64,000 nucleotides of DNA from Echinarachnius parma (Eukaryota; Echinodermata; Echinoidea; Clypeasteroida; Echinarachniidae), in assembly GCA_037951105.1 (NCBI GenBank), contig JBAMJV010003799.1, forward strand, positions 62,001 to 126,000. The letters are read 5' to 3'. A program made the position numbers and the translations under genes. The notes beneath the pieces were generated by a model. It was not told the origin of the DNA, made no database searches, and worked only from the letters and a program-made list of their open reading frames with translations. Positions 9,807 to 21,199 of this stretch are shown here, piece after piece (position 1 is the stretch's first letter; every line of letters begins with the position of its first letter).

Positions 9807-10420
9807 TGGGCGTAGGAGCACATTTTTCTCAGGGTGGGGGGGGGGGGGGGGGCGGGGGGGGGGGGGGGCTGCGGTTTTTTGCCTGAATAATTATCCTTCC
9901 CATTTTTCATAGGCGTCGGGCTTTTTGGCAAGTACTAATCGCGTTATGGAGACGGACAACCGGCGAGCCCGAACAACCGGCGAACCCGAACCAGAGCGCG
10001 ATAGGGTTCGGGCTCGCCGGTTGTTCCGTCTCCATAACGCGATTAGTACTTGCTAGAAAGCCCGACGCCTATCGGATAGGCTACTTTGACGCCTGAAAAT
10101 TATGTTTTATGATGATTAAGTCCGAAATAACATGATTTCACCCGAATATGCATTATGGGGACGGTTTTGCCCGAAAATGACGTTGTATTACCCTAAATGA
10201 CACGAGTTTTATTACCAGAATGTAACATGATTTCTCCCGAATGTAACATGACTTTGCCCGAATATGACATGAATTTGCACGAAAAGGACTTTATTTTGCC
10301 CGAATATGATATGCTTTGCCCAAATATGGCCGTTTTTAAAACTCCAGGAAGGGCTGGCGGCAGCCCCCCCCCCCCCCCTCCCTGCACCACAGCCCCCCGC
10401 ATCTTACGCCTATGAACCAA
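9807..10420 (+). mobile_element. Poly-G-bearing repeat, copy 2, interrupted by a long palindrome
   Basis: The ends are inversely related: 'gggcgtaggagcaca' on the left, and 'cttacgcctatgaac' on the right (reverse 'gttcataggcgtaag'). Inside are poly-G (9836-9869), 'ctgcggttttttgcctgaat', repeated 'tgcccgaatatgacatga' phrases, 'ggccgtttttaaaactccag' and a poly-C tract (10364-10378). The layout equals 8165-8460 except for the palindrome at 9909-10072, which looks inserted. Confidence 0.75.
9909..10072. mobile_element. Near-perfect 164-bp GC-rich palindrome (hairpin MITE)
   Basis: The left arm starts ATAGGCGTCGGGCTTTTTGG and the right arm ends with its near-exact reverse complement. About 65 bases pair with only a few mismatches and a one-base gap; the loop contains 'aaccggcgaacccgaacc'. 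It is far richer in G+C than its surroundings and interrupts a repeat known from another copy, so it is probably a separate, recent insertion. The target duplication may be TA. Confidence 0.85.
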
Positions 10421-11399
10421 AGCAGTCAAATTTGCATGATTGGTTTACAGAGAGGCAGAGGCCGTTAGTAAGCGTACTTATTAGCATGGATTGTGCTAGT
10501 ACAATCCATGTTATTAGCAGGGAAATTCAATGGTAATTGTATAATCCACGTAAATGTCATATCATTGGGCGAATGAACATATTAATATAATGAAACAAAA
10601 TAATGCACTAGATTTTGTTGGCCTGTATAATTTATCTACATTTAATTACTGTTGTTTTATGAAACTATAGGCCTACGATACAATAATTATCCACGGTGTT
10701 GGATATCGTAATACTGAATAATGAAAACAAAAATAACTATAAAAATAGTGTTTTTTGTTGTTGTTGTGTTTTTAGTACATTTAAGTAAATGTAGCCTATA
10801 TTACGTATAATCAATTACATGTCATTTATTATTTGTAATTAATTAAGTATAACTGTACAAAAAAGAAGAAAAAAAAAAGAAGAAGACAAAAATGTACATT
10901 GTAACTGGTATGGAAACAAACCTGATGTTATATATGTAATCACTTTGTTGATTACTAAATTTGTAATATGATTAAATTTATTTGGAAGGCGTTAAGGGAT
11001 TTTTTCAGGCCTAATATCACTGATATTTTGGGTGATTTCGCAATAAGGGTGGATCATTATTACTATTGTGACGTCACAAAAAGTTTTTTGCGGAGGGGTG
11101 CATCTAAACAGGTTGTTACTAATCGATCGATACAAGTGTCAAGCCGAATCGAATTGGCTAATTGATAGGGGAGGTCGGCTATTCGTTGAAAGTAAAACGC
11201 AACTAATAGTTACAATTATGCAGTTATAATGTTACGCCTTGCAAAAATATAATAAACTGTGGCACAAAAACATATATAATATGATTTGTTTTATATTTAT
11301 AATATTCTATTCGTGATAATGTCTACAAGAATAGTTATGAGTACCCCGTGTTCAAGTGGTATGATCCAAATTCAATGGTTTCTTTTGCTTTGTCGGCGA
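10421..11399. other. Intergenic upstream of the glypican gene
   Basis: AT-rich sequence with no repeat or gene that I can support. A 65-codon frame at 10968-11165 shows no recognisable features. Confidence 0.5.
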
Positions 11400-11842
11400 A
11401 TCAGCGGACCATAAAGAAAGAGAGAGAGAGAGGGGGAGGGAATTCTCTAGCTTAGCTAGGCAGCGGCCAGCGGTGTTCAACGCGTTCCCGCACGCGAATC
11501 TCTCGGCGTGAGCCTTGTTTGCATAATCATTATCAGTTGGTTTCTTTCTTCGATCAAAGCAGGAGTTCCGAACTAATCACCAAAACTTGGCGAGAGATAA
11601 ACACCAACTTGGGGAGATGAACGTGAGATGTCCGCTGAGTTTTTAAGTTGTTATCTTCTTTTTATGATGTCGCTTTGGGTTTACTGAAGTCGTAATTTGT
11701 GGAGATAAAGCTTACTCGGAAGTCGAACTATTCGGGAGAATCTCACTCGAGAAACATATTTCTGTCATCACATCGTGCGTGAGCTGATCGAGCGAACTAT
11801 TTTGGTGACTCCTTTGGTCTGAGAAATAAAGAAGGGGTAAAG
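11400..11842 (+). promoter_or_regulatory. Probable glypican promoter and 5' UTR
   Basis: The 440 bases before the glypican start are less AT-rich than their surroundings. They include a GA tract (11416-11432) and a CpG-bearing patch around 11462-11515 ('gcggccagcggtgttcaacg', 'acgcgaatctctcggcgtg'). No clear TATA box is placed. The start codon at 11843 has a good context (aaagATGG, A at -3 and G at +4). The transcription start cannot be located from sequence alone. Confidence 0.45.
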
Positions 11843-12005
11843 ATGGATCGCCTGGGAGTGATTATCGCAACTATTTTAACACTTTTCTCAACGAAATTGG
11901 ACTCTGGAAGAGCCAATACTTTGACGACATGTAGCAATGTATATACGGAACTTAGCCATCTCCAGTTTAGGTATTACACGGACATACCACAGAATCCAAT
12001 AAATG
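11843..12005 (+). CDS. GPC3/5: Glypican (GPC3/5 class), exon 1: signal peptide and first core cysteine
   Basis: Glypicans are GPI-anchored heparan-sulfate proteoglycans that tune Hedgehog, Wnt, BMP and FGF signalling at the cell surface. Exon 1 encodes residues 1-54 plus the first base of codon 55. Residues 1-24 form a signal peptide: MDR, then a hydrophobic core GVIIATILTLFS, then a polar end with small residues (SGRA). Cys30 corresponds to the first cysteine of the mature core. TELSHLQFRYYTDIPQNPIN follows. The exon ends at aaatg|gtaag in phase 1 and joins exon 2 at 31513 in frame. The start codon is the first ATG of the frame and has a good context. Intron 1 is 19.5 kb. An open frame continues into the intron to 12274 but is not coding. 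Confidence 0.88.
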
Positions 12006-12717
12006 GTAAGTTTTCTCTTCTTTTCTCTTCAACGAACACTCGAGGGTCTGGGGGTATCGGTGGCGTATCGCGCGCGGTCTCGGACGGCGGCTTAGCCACT
12101 AAGGATGTGTACCTAAAACTCCTGAAAAGAAAGTTGACTACCAGTAACGAAAGCGATCGCATGCAGAGCCGAGGGGCTTTCGCGACTTTCTGCCCGCCTC
12201 ATCACTCGGCGCGTTTTGGTCTAAGCTCCCGTCTGTCCATACTATTATTTCATTCGGTCAAATTCCTCACTTGAGATTATAGTTGATGATAGCTTTTCGA
12301 GGCGTGTTTGTACAAGTGTGGATGGATATGACTTTGCACTGGTATTCTCATTATAACAAAAAGTAAAAAAAGTATATCACTATGAATGATATTTACTTCT
12401 TTTTTCTAACCACCCACCATGGATTGTACTAGCATGCACCCACGAAGGCATCAACATATATGTTTATGGCTAGTGTTACACTTTTACAGTTGAAATAGTA
12501 TGTTAATTGCAGGATTAATATAGCATTCTCTGCTATATATGATTTCTGATCATAATTCCTTCCACCATATAATTTTGCGAAGTTAGAGAAAACTAGTGAG
12601 TGAAAGAATATAAGAGGGAAAAGGAGATGGCAAGCCAAGAGGGGATAATAGAGAAGTCAAAATGAATATTATCAAACAATTGTAATTGTGTTGCGATGTC
12701 TAAATCTAATGTATAAC

Positions 12718-12880
12718 AAAGTGGCATATCTACAGGGGGTGGAGGGGCATGTGCCCCTAAATAATTTGACAAAACAATAACAAACATAAGGGGAAAAAAT
12801 AATGAAATACAGTATAAAGTGTGCCCCCCCCCCCCCCATAATGTGAGTACCCCCCAATCAGTCCGACCATGCTACCCCAC
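12718..12880. repeat. Poly-C-bearing repeat fragment
   Basis: Left 'agtggcatatctacaggggg' and right 'gctaccccactgat' are loosely inverted ends around a poly-C tract (12824-12837). This resembles the better preserved hAT-like element at 13050-13183, but the ends are weak. Confidence 0.4.
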
Positions 12881-13049
12881 TGATATAATACACATAAGAA
12901 AAGTAAATATGAGTGTTGTCATTCACACATCTGGCCCACGAGTTCGTTTAACGGACTCTACACGATGCTAGAATGCACTCTTGTCTCTTAGCAATTGGCG
13001 TTGTCTCTTGTCTCTTAGTGGTGCATGGTTAGGTCGGATTTAAGTGATG

Positions 13050-13183
13050 CAGTGGCGGATCTACGGGGGGGGGGGGGGGAGGGTTTAGGGGGTTTAAACC
13101 CCCCCCCCCCTTGGGCTGCGAAGTGAAAATGTGATGTGGAAAACATCACTTACGGGGGTTCAAAATAACTAGATCCACCCCTG
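13050..13183. mobile_element. hAT-like MITE with poly-G/poly-C core
   Basis: The ends are CAGTGGCGGATCTA and, reversed, CAGGGGTGGATCTAG. This is the CA-G-G start typical of hAT elements. GTGATG occurs directly on both sides (13044-13049 and 13184-13189); hAT duplications are normally 8 bp, so the match is partial. The core has poly-G (13065-13079) and poly-C (13099-13110) around 'tttagggggtttaaa', which together can form a hairpin. No ORF. Confidence 0.7.
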
Positions 13184-13380
13184 GTGATGGACAGGCAGCA
13201 TCTAGTTGGAACTCCATTAAAATGATTGATTATAAATAATTTAGTATTATGGCGTAAATATTCATTTTGAATGAACGCCACAATTACAAAACAACAACGA
13301 CTAAGCGATTAGCGTTCTCTAATCATGCATTCAGTGTTGTGCTATTTGGAGCTGTTCAATTATGCCATAAAGATCAAGAT

Positions 13381-13382
13381 TT

Positions 13383-13413
<31 letters not shown>

Positions 13414-13433
13414 GGGGGTGGGGGGGGGCGGGG
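13381..13433. repeat. Poly-T/poly-G tract
   Basis: Twelve T followed by about 26 G, then further G-rich sequence. One of the longest G runs in the window. Confidence 0.95.
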
Positions 13434-13859
13434 AGGTGAAAATATGTTGCATTTAATATATACCATCCTCTTGCATCTCACCCCACCATTATATTCTTGG
13501 AAAAAGCTTTGTTAAAGTTTCCTTCTCTCGGCTACTGAACTTTCCTGTCTCCGTATAAATCTGTTCCCTGTTAGACCTGCTGGGAAGTCCCTTTCCCTGT
13601 TGTTTTACATTTCACTTTCTCAGTGGGTAACTAACTAAATTGAACTACTTACTGTTCTTACTGCAGTAGGTACTGTGTAAGTAACTATTCATACTTTTCT
13701 ATATAGTAAAGGGCCCAGGGCTCGACACTAGCACTTGCCCGCTTGCCCGGGGCAAGTCAAAATTGATGTTGGGCAAGTAACATTTCATAAATGGTTGAGT
13801 TTGCATAAAACGGGCCAGTAGAGAACAAAACAGTTAGTGTGGAGGCTTGGACTAAAGCA

Positions 13860-15560
13860 CATAATTCTAAACCAAAGTCAGTTACCTTTTATTTTCATGA
13901 TCGATACTGATAGGGTAAAATACTAACATTTATTTTATGATTTCTTTGTAAGTTCTGTCAAGGCAGAAGTTTTAAATTAAGAATGCAACTTTGTGCAGTA
14001 CTTACTCTTCACAGTATCAATCTGCGTCCTGCAATTAAGAGAAACATTAAATGATTCATTATTACATTCAAAGTTCACCAATTGTAATTGAAACACCACA
14101 TCATTCAAAAGTCAAAACCAAAAGCTAGTTGGTTTATAAATATTACATGATGAATAGTTTGACATTTATTACTTTATCGCAGGTCCTGTCAAAAGTTTCC
14201 AAACAGAATTCCAAGTTTTACATACTCCATTATCATCTGATGTTCATACATTTTCATTATCTCGTTGCATTTTCTATAAAACTAAACTTATCAAAGTCAG
14301 ATGCCTTTTCTTGTCATGATAAATGTTGCAACATTTATTATTTAATTGTAAATTCTGTCAAAAGTTTATCAACTCTTGAACAGAAAATCTAAGTTGCACA
14401 CTTGTACATAATCCATAGTAATACTTGCATTTTTTAAATATTTTTTTAAATTGCATTATTGCAAAACATATTTATTCCATAATTCTTTCACAATCAAGAC
14501 ATTCATTCAAATTAAAAATATAGAGATGAACAGTAAACATGTTTTAATTTCATGGCCAAAAGTTAACGCTCATTACTAATTACATCAAATCCTTTGATCA
14601 CCAAGTTTGGTGTTTAACATAGGATCATCATTCGGGTAATGAAACATAACAAAACTGACCCATGAAAGAAAAATGGGCAACTATCATCAACAAAGATATT
14701 TAATTATTGGCATGTATCACATTTCAGCTGCTTACACAATTTGACAGGGTGCTGCTACATTAGCACTTGGTCAATAGATGCGTGCTAGTAAAAGGCAGAA
14801 TTTGGCAACAATTTTTAAAATTAACTTTTTGAAAATGTACTTGCTAAAATAAACCAATTATTTTGCTTATTAAAAAAAAAAACACTAATGTAAAACCTCG
14901 TTGAGATTTATTTAAGATTATATGGTAAAGCTTTTATTTGAATACTGAACTGACTTACAATAAAAATTGTATTTTTCTTTGTTAAAATTGCAAACAATTG
15001 CCCACACCCAAAGGGCAAAACACACAATGTACTGATAACATAATACAAAGTCCTGAATTAACTGAAACAATGATTAACTCAATGTAATACTTGAAGTTGA
15101 TCTTCAACACCTCATACATTTAAATACCAAAGACAGAACTTTGGTCTTAAATAACATGATAGTGTAACATTCATTGTTTCATCAAAGGTCTAGGTTCTGT
15201 TTGAAACAACAATTCACAAAAACAGAAAGTTACCCATACTCCATTTTCTGAAGCTAATTTTTTTTCAACATCTCATATTTTGTTCTCTTAAATTTCAGGG
15301 CATTCTCTTCGAAGACGTGCCCACGACTTGGTATGCGTGACTAAAAGAACCCTAGATGCGATTTGTATAGCGCATATCTGTTCTTTTTGTCATGCTTTCA
15401 GTTATTTTTTTTTCTTCTTTTCACTTCATTCTAACCCAAAGTCAGTTGCTGTATTTGTCCATGAGTGATGGTGTTACATTCATGTCTCCAATTATGTGCC
15501 TGTCAAAACAGAATTCCAGCGCGTATTATTCTTCTTGAAACATTTTTCAACACCTTACAA
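13860..15560. repeat. Decayed repeated modules inside the 13716-18220 block
   Basis: Recurring words appear in the same order: 'ccaaagtcagtt' (13871, 15434), 'tcaaagtcagatgcctttt' (14291), 'catttattattt' (14159-14170 region, 14333), 'ctgtcaaaagttt' (14187, 14355), 'aaacagaattcca' (14200, 15508). They indicate an old tandem array with units of a few hundred bases. Divergence is high. Confidence 0.55.
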
Positions 15561-15719
15561 TTAACACATGCGCTGCAGGACTATATTAACCAACCATATG
15601 CAGACCCCTTTTTACTTTTTTACATTTAGTTGGAGGATGTTGAGATTATACTTTTATAGGGAGAGAGGGAGAAAAAAAACACGTAAGTTCTTGAGGCATT
15701 CTCACCTCTTAGTGTAGTG

Positions 15720-15798
15720 TTAACCCACTCACCACCAAATTATAAAACTGCCATTGAGTTATTACATGCCATAGGGCTCATGGTATTATACGGGTTAA
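15720..15798. mobile_element. TTAA-flanked short element
   Basis: 79 bp running TTAA-CCCACTC ... ATACGGG-TTAA. It has the same length class and tips as the copy at 5427-5506; the core is more divergent ('catgccatagggctcatgg'). Confidence 0.5.
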
Positions 15799-15884
15799 CG
15801 GCACATCTGTTCTAAATCAACACCACTTGAACTTGGAATGTGGTAACCTTAGAGCTAGAGCCACCAGATTGGGCAAACAGAAAA

Positions 15885-16375
15885 TGTGCGGTAGCTTTGC
15901 ACTTTTGGCCAGCCATACTTGACCCCACGGGCATTTGAAAATGTGGTGTTTCCATACTTTGTGGAATTTCTTATTGTTGTTGGCAACATTTTTTTTTGAA
16001 AGAAACTTTAGAAGCAACCTATCTTCAAATTAGTGATTATCATGATATGAAATAAGAAATACCTCTCACCGTTTTTGTAATAAATAATGCATGTTTATTA
16101 AAAAACATAATGTGCAGTAGTTTTGCACTTTTGGTCATCCATGACTCCATATTTGTCCCTTCAAGCATTTGCAATCTTTGAATTTCTACTCGTGGAATTT
16201 GTTACAGTTGGTAAGCAACACTTTTCCTTGCAGAAACTAAAAAAACATGAGTGAAATAAAAAAACACTTTAATGTATTTTGCATTTCATTTGAAATTTGC
16301 AGACTTTGCCTTTTTCCATACTCAGTGATTTTGATTCCAGTACCCAGTATTTGCGCTAGGATTATTAGATAGAGC
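15885..16375. repeat. Three diverged tandem copies, ~220-bp period
   Basis: 'atgtgcggtagctttgcac' plus 'ttttggccagccat' (15886) recurs as 'atgtgcagtagttttgcac' plus 'ttttggtcatccat' (16110) and, weakly, as 'tttgcagactttgccttttt' (16297). 'tttgtggaatttcttattgt' matches 'tcgtggaatttgttacagtt' at the same offset. Confidence 0.7.
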
Positions 16376-17721
16376 TTGAATTATATATTTACTTTGTGGA
16401 AACATCCATTAATAATAGATAAACACAATCCTTGCAAAAACAAATACAAAATACATGCAATTTACTTTATTTCTAACCAGATATGAGGGTAACCTGTTCC
16501 CCAATCCCAACAATACCATTCAAAGACATTCTGACATTCCTGTCTGTTATAACTTAAAATAGTTAACAAAAATATAATCACCTGTAAGCCCTCTTTGAAA
16601 TTGGACATATTCTGTAGTCTGAATAGGATGAAGTTTTAATGGAAATAAATGATAAATGAAGGGCTAATTTGAGAACAAATTGACAGCACCCTATTCTATG
16701 CAGTGTCATTTCAAAGTCGGAGTGAGGGAACTCGGCAAATGTATAATAAATCAAGTCATCACGCGCATTCCCGTGTTTGTGTTGTGTGGTAGCCGACACA
16801 ATGCTCCCTGATTGATACGAGTCGTCAGTATTCTTGAAGTGACTTGCCCAGAATGGGAATCAGAAAAAGAAAAAAAATCTTTTTTCTAGATACAAAAAGT
16901 TTTTTGAGGGCACGGAAAATCTGTCGGTGATCAATAGAAAGAAAAGAAGAAAGAAATCTGGCAGGAGAGATCAAACTTGAATAGGTTCAAAACATTGCCG
17001 AGAGGTAAATACAAAAATGCTACCTTAACTTTATACCCACTGTTGGATCAGAAAATAAATCCATGAAATATATCGTATTTGCAAAAAAAATCACAGTTGG
17101 AGTTGTAATCATCATGAGTACTTGGTTGTTCAAAATCTCTATCATACTTTTTCACATATTTTGTAGCATTTAGTGTAATATAGTAATTTGACCTAAAAAT
17201 TCAAATTATATACCTCAATGGTGATAACTTTAGTTTGGATTAGTGGTACACTCATTAGTAAATATATATGGGCTTCGTGTAATTTAGACCATGAAATGCC
17301 CCCCAAAGACCCACCAAAATCCCAAAAGAGCACTCCAGTGCAAAACAACATTTAAAAGCTCTAATAGAATGCTATTTCCATGCAGGCGAGCTTGAAAAGT
17401 AGCCTATTATATGATCTGTTTCAAGTTTGATATTTTCCCTGACACGTACATGTACGTAATAATGTCACAAGTCAAACAAACACATTTCAATAGCACAAAG
17501 CCTCGATCTAACAATTATTCATACAAATCACCGTTAGATATTTCTGGGTTACTTCGACATCTTTTGAACATTGGAATGAATTATTTTGCAAACTTGTGTA
17601 AAGGCAACATATTTAAAGCTAATCCTCATGGAGTGTCATTTATCATGTTACAAAGAGCTTATGATCTATTATAAAGTGAACTTCAGCAGTGAAAAGTAGG
17701 ACAGTGACTGTCTGTGTGATA

Positions 17722-18062
17722 TTAACCCATTCCCAACTGGATTTTTAGATTACCATCTGTGACCTGCTGTAGCAAAACACTGCATTTGTCAGTAATTCAT
17801 GTTTTGAAGAAATGTGCATTTTAAGTTCACATTATATGTGTAAAAGACTTAATATGATTATAAAATTGAAACAATTATATCTTCGCCAATTATTGACCAA
17901 TTTGTTAGAACAAAGCATCAAATGAAAGCCTGTGATGGGGCCTTTCTAATGGTATAAACATCTACATTTTGATTTTTACTGACAAGCGCATGGTTTTGTT
18001 ATAGCCGGTCACATATAGTTAGTACAGACTCCACCAGGTTCATGTACAGGCAATGGGTCAAA
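17722..18062. mobile_element. Longer TTAA-type element (~340 bp)
   Basis: Left end TTAACCCATTCCCAACTGG; right end 'ccaccaggttcatgtacagg' then CAATGGGTCAA. The right part shares the 'caggttcatgta' core with the copy at 57429. The right flank is TCAA rather than TTAA, so one side has mutated or the pairing is coincidental. Confidence 0.4.
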
Positions 18063-19439
18063 TTATTGGAATGCACTGTACCTTGCATTAGACCGTTTAT
18101 TTAGTTGCCTGATTGGCGATTGCCTCGGTCAAATAAACTAGATAATTTCTTAAATTGTACTTGCCCAACATCAATTTTTACTTACCCAGGGCAATTGGCA
18201 AGTACTAGTGTTGAGCCCTGTATACACCCACTGCTACAGCTATAGGCTGACTTCAAAACAAAATAACATTGTTGATGTATCATACGGATGACATGAAGTG
18301 ATATATGTATTTGTATGTCTATTCAAAGAGTTCGGACTGTTAGGTCGGCACTTCAAAAATGCGTTAATTAAAAGAGATCAATTTACTTTCCTTGGAAAGT
18401 CAAGTGCACTGTCATATGGAACTGTATTTTAAAAGAAATTTTATAGGAACAGGCTCAACGTAAATGATGAAGAATGACGGGGGATTTGTAAAGCCTATAG
18501 ATATAGACTGTAAAGGGTAATATTGCAAACCAAACTGTTAGAAAGGTAGATATGCCACCAGTGCAGTGTCATAAGCTATGAGCGATGGGCCAATGCTGTG
18601 TTTTGAGTAGTATCTCCCTTCCATTTGCGCTAAATTGCTCTTACTACATGATATATAGGGATGTTTTCATAGTAATTTGATATATGAGCTCCTGTCATCC
18701 CCTTTATGAATAGAGAGCTTTGGTGATCCAATGCCGCCACCACTGCCGCTTAAACAGGAACTAAATATGCCTTTCATATTGACTGATTTTTAAGCGGATG
18801 CATCCGGAACCATGAAAAGTGTAATTAATTTACCCATGATTTAACCATGGTGAATTGAAGTCAATATGAATGCCATATGCTGATTTTCCCCACTATTTAT
18901 GATATTATAATAATTAAGGTTCAGGAGAATTCTTCTGCTATTTTATCAGTGCGGACAGAGCCACACTGATATAGTGTTGGTCTGAAAGGGATATTGCGTG
19001 GAGCTGTACAGTAGATAGGAAGATAAAAGCTGTAATTCATCTTTCGTTGAGTAAAAAGGGGGATGTTTGTAAACGGATAACAAAAGAACGATAGGGATAT
19101 TGTGCTGGGGACAGTTTTATAGTATAATCCATGATAAATTGCAGGGAGAGAAATGTCATGTTGTAATAGAGAGCTATGACATACATATATAGATCTGTAT
19201 GTTTATTGTTGACAATTTTTGATAGGGCCATTTTAGCTAGCCATCTCAGCCATGTACACAAACTAGAACATTTGAGCAATGTTTCTTTACAGGCTATTTG
19301 GAAAACAAAACAAAAGTATGATGAATGCATATTAATGTTTGCTTCATGTTTATAGTACAAGCCAATTGTCGAACCTTTTCATTTTACTAGTACTGGTTTG
19401 TCCTGGAGCAGGATTTGAATACGGTATAATTATTATATG

Positions 19440-19521
19440 TTAACCCCTTGACTACGGGAACGGGGTGGGTTGTGTACAAAGTCTATATGGGGATTTCTGA
19501 ATCTTGAAGGTAACGGGTTAC
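19440..19521. mobile_element. TTAA-flanked short element
   Basis: TTAA-CCCCTTGACTACGGG, then 'gtgtacaaagtctat' and 'ggggatttctgaatct', then ACGGG-TTAC. The core closely matches 5427-5506 in the same orientation; the last flank has one change (TTAC). Confidence 0.6.
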
Positions 19522-19856
19522 GAAATGAAAGAGCCAAAAAGGATCGGTGTAGAGAATATTAATTTCTAACCTAATGAATTATTCACACTGAAATTTGGAA
19601 AATTAATTCAAGAAGAATAAAATAATCATATTGGCATTGTCTCCCTGATTATGCAGGAGGTTCCCTAAAAATGTACAGATCTTTCCACATCCTGGTAAAC
19701 AAAATTGAAAATCTCCCTGATTCAGGACAGATTTTTCCCATTGTATCGTGGTGCATGTACCATATATGTCATAACTATGTTGATTTCTGAGTGCTAGAAG
19801 AAATCTCCAGGCAGTCAGAATTGCATTGTTTCTATGTGATGATAAACAACTAAAAT

Positions 19857-20275
19857 GAATACTGACTTCAACAACACAAATGTGTACAGCTTTTGTCAAT
19901 GAATAAATGCAATTTGATGTGTGGAAAAACAGTATACATGTACACATCTAGTGGGAACAGGGAATACAGACTTCAACAACACAATACATTGTGTACGACC
20001 CTTGTTAATAATGAATTGATCCATTTTGATGAGTGTGGTAATGAAGATACTGACTTCAGCCAAGGAGCCCACAGCAAAAAGTAATTCCTTGCTTCAACAA
20101 CACAAACATGGAGGAACTTTGTCAGTGAATCAATACAATTTGGTAAAAACAGTACATATAGTGGGAAAAAGAAATACTGACTTCAACAGCACCTTAGTAT
20201 GTGTTTGCCCTTTGTCAGTGAATCAATGCAATTTAATGAGTGTGGTAACAAATAGTACATAGTGGGAAATGGACA
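19857..20275. repeat. Decayed tandem array, ~100-bp units
   Basis: About four to five copies of 'atactgacttcaacaacaca' + 'ctttgtcaatgaatcaatgc' + 'aatttgatgagtgtggtaa' + 'acagtacatagtggga'. Copies start near 19858, 19969, 20046, 20090 and 20174. Frames over it are not genes. Confidence 0.75.
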
Positions 20276-20577
20276 ATAAACTGATTCTAATGAGGCGACC
20301 GATTGCAAAATAAACAAAAGAAGAGCTACTTTTATGACACTTGTGGAGTTGTCAGCAAACAAGATTGTAGCTCAAATACCAAATAAGCCTGGCTCAGACT
20401 CATTAGGTAGTCAACAGTGGTGACTTCTTGTGTGACATGGCAGATACTGCAGATATATAATTCTAAGGAATGCCATATCATTTTGGTCAGTATCTCTTTA
20501 TATTATATGACCTATAAAGATACTGGTGTGCGATTGGTCAAAATGCTGTCACGTGACCATCGCTACAAGGATGAGAA

Positions 20578-20655
20578 GCGTTATATTGACCGGTAAATTA
20601 CGTCACCGGTCAATATAACGGCGTTATATTGACCGGTGACGTAATTTACGTCACA
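20578..20655. repeat. Nested palindrome able to form two alternative hairpins
   Basis: CGTTATATTGACCGGT occurs, then its reverse complement ACCGGTCAATATAACG, then the forward form again. Between the first two is 'aaattacgtc'; after the third comes its reverse complement 'gacgtaattt'. Segments therefore pair either as arm 1 with arm 2, or as the perfect long palindrome centred at about 20621. It is probably the core of a MITE. Confidence 0.85.
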
Positions 20656-20926
20656 ATGGGTGTGTGAAGATGAACAATGTGCGCGTATTAGCATCCTGGC
20701 ACGCGGAGCGTTGTTAAGCTTTCTACGGAGATTGCGCGATCCGAAAGTAAATTTGAAAGGAAGCTCGAATAAAGAAGCATTTTGCGCAGCATTTCGATAA
20801 TAACACGTCTGTTCTACTGGAAGGATTTCGATTTAATCTAATGATTTTTCCTTGTCCATAATTTTATTTCAACACCAAATTTATATTTATCTTGATTTGT
20901 ATCTATATAGGTCATCATAATATAAC

Positions 20927-21115
20927 AGATATTGACTTTTTCCTTCGGGAACTATATAACATTTCATTTCCATTGGGGGAGTTATATTTTTGTCTCGGAA
21001 TACTATATTTTTCCTCAGCGCTACGCGCTTCGGAAAAATATAATGTCCCTCGACACAAATATAACTTCCCTCGAGGATCTCAAATGTTATATTGCCCCTC
21101 AAGACAGTCAATATC
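20927..21115. mobile_element. Inverted-repeat element, arms ~90 bp
   Basis: Left 'cagatattgac' and right 'gtcaatatctg' mark the tips. Inner blocks pair across the centre ('gttatatttttgtctcgg' with 'tcgacacaaatataac'; 'tatatttttcctcagcg' with 'cttcggaaaaatata'), around the loop 'ctacgcg'. It shares the word 'ttatattgac' with the palindrome at 20578, so the two may be parts of one larger element. Confidence 0.7.
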
Positions 21116-21199
21116 TGTATAGTGAAACCTGAATCTGGGAGCTATTTCAACATCAAATTATAAGATGAAAGAGATATACATTACAATATTTTCAACTCA

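Larger units (their letters stand above)
13716..18220. mobile_element. 4.5-kb non-coding block bounded by ~60-bp inverted repeats (hAT-like tips)
   Basis: The left end, CAGGGCTCGACACTAGCACT followed by 'tgcccggggcaagt' and 'attgatgttgggcaagta', is mirrored at the right end (18150-18220: 'tacttgcccaacatcaat' ... 'tactagtgttgagccctg'). CAGGG tips suggest a hAT-type element. Flanking 8-mers do not match, so the target duplication is lost or the two ends belong to separate insertions. No transposase frame exists. The inside is made of decayed repeated modules (for example 'ccaaagtcagtt', 'cctgtcaaaagttt', 'cagaattcca'). A fragment with related words lies at 45048-45115. Confidence 0.6.

Noticed and set aside
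11843-12274. Exon 1 frame extended as a 143-codon single-exon gene
   Set aside because: A strong donor (gtaagt) at 12006 and an exact phase match to exon 2 show that coding stops there; the extension lacks glypican features.
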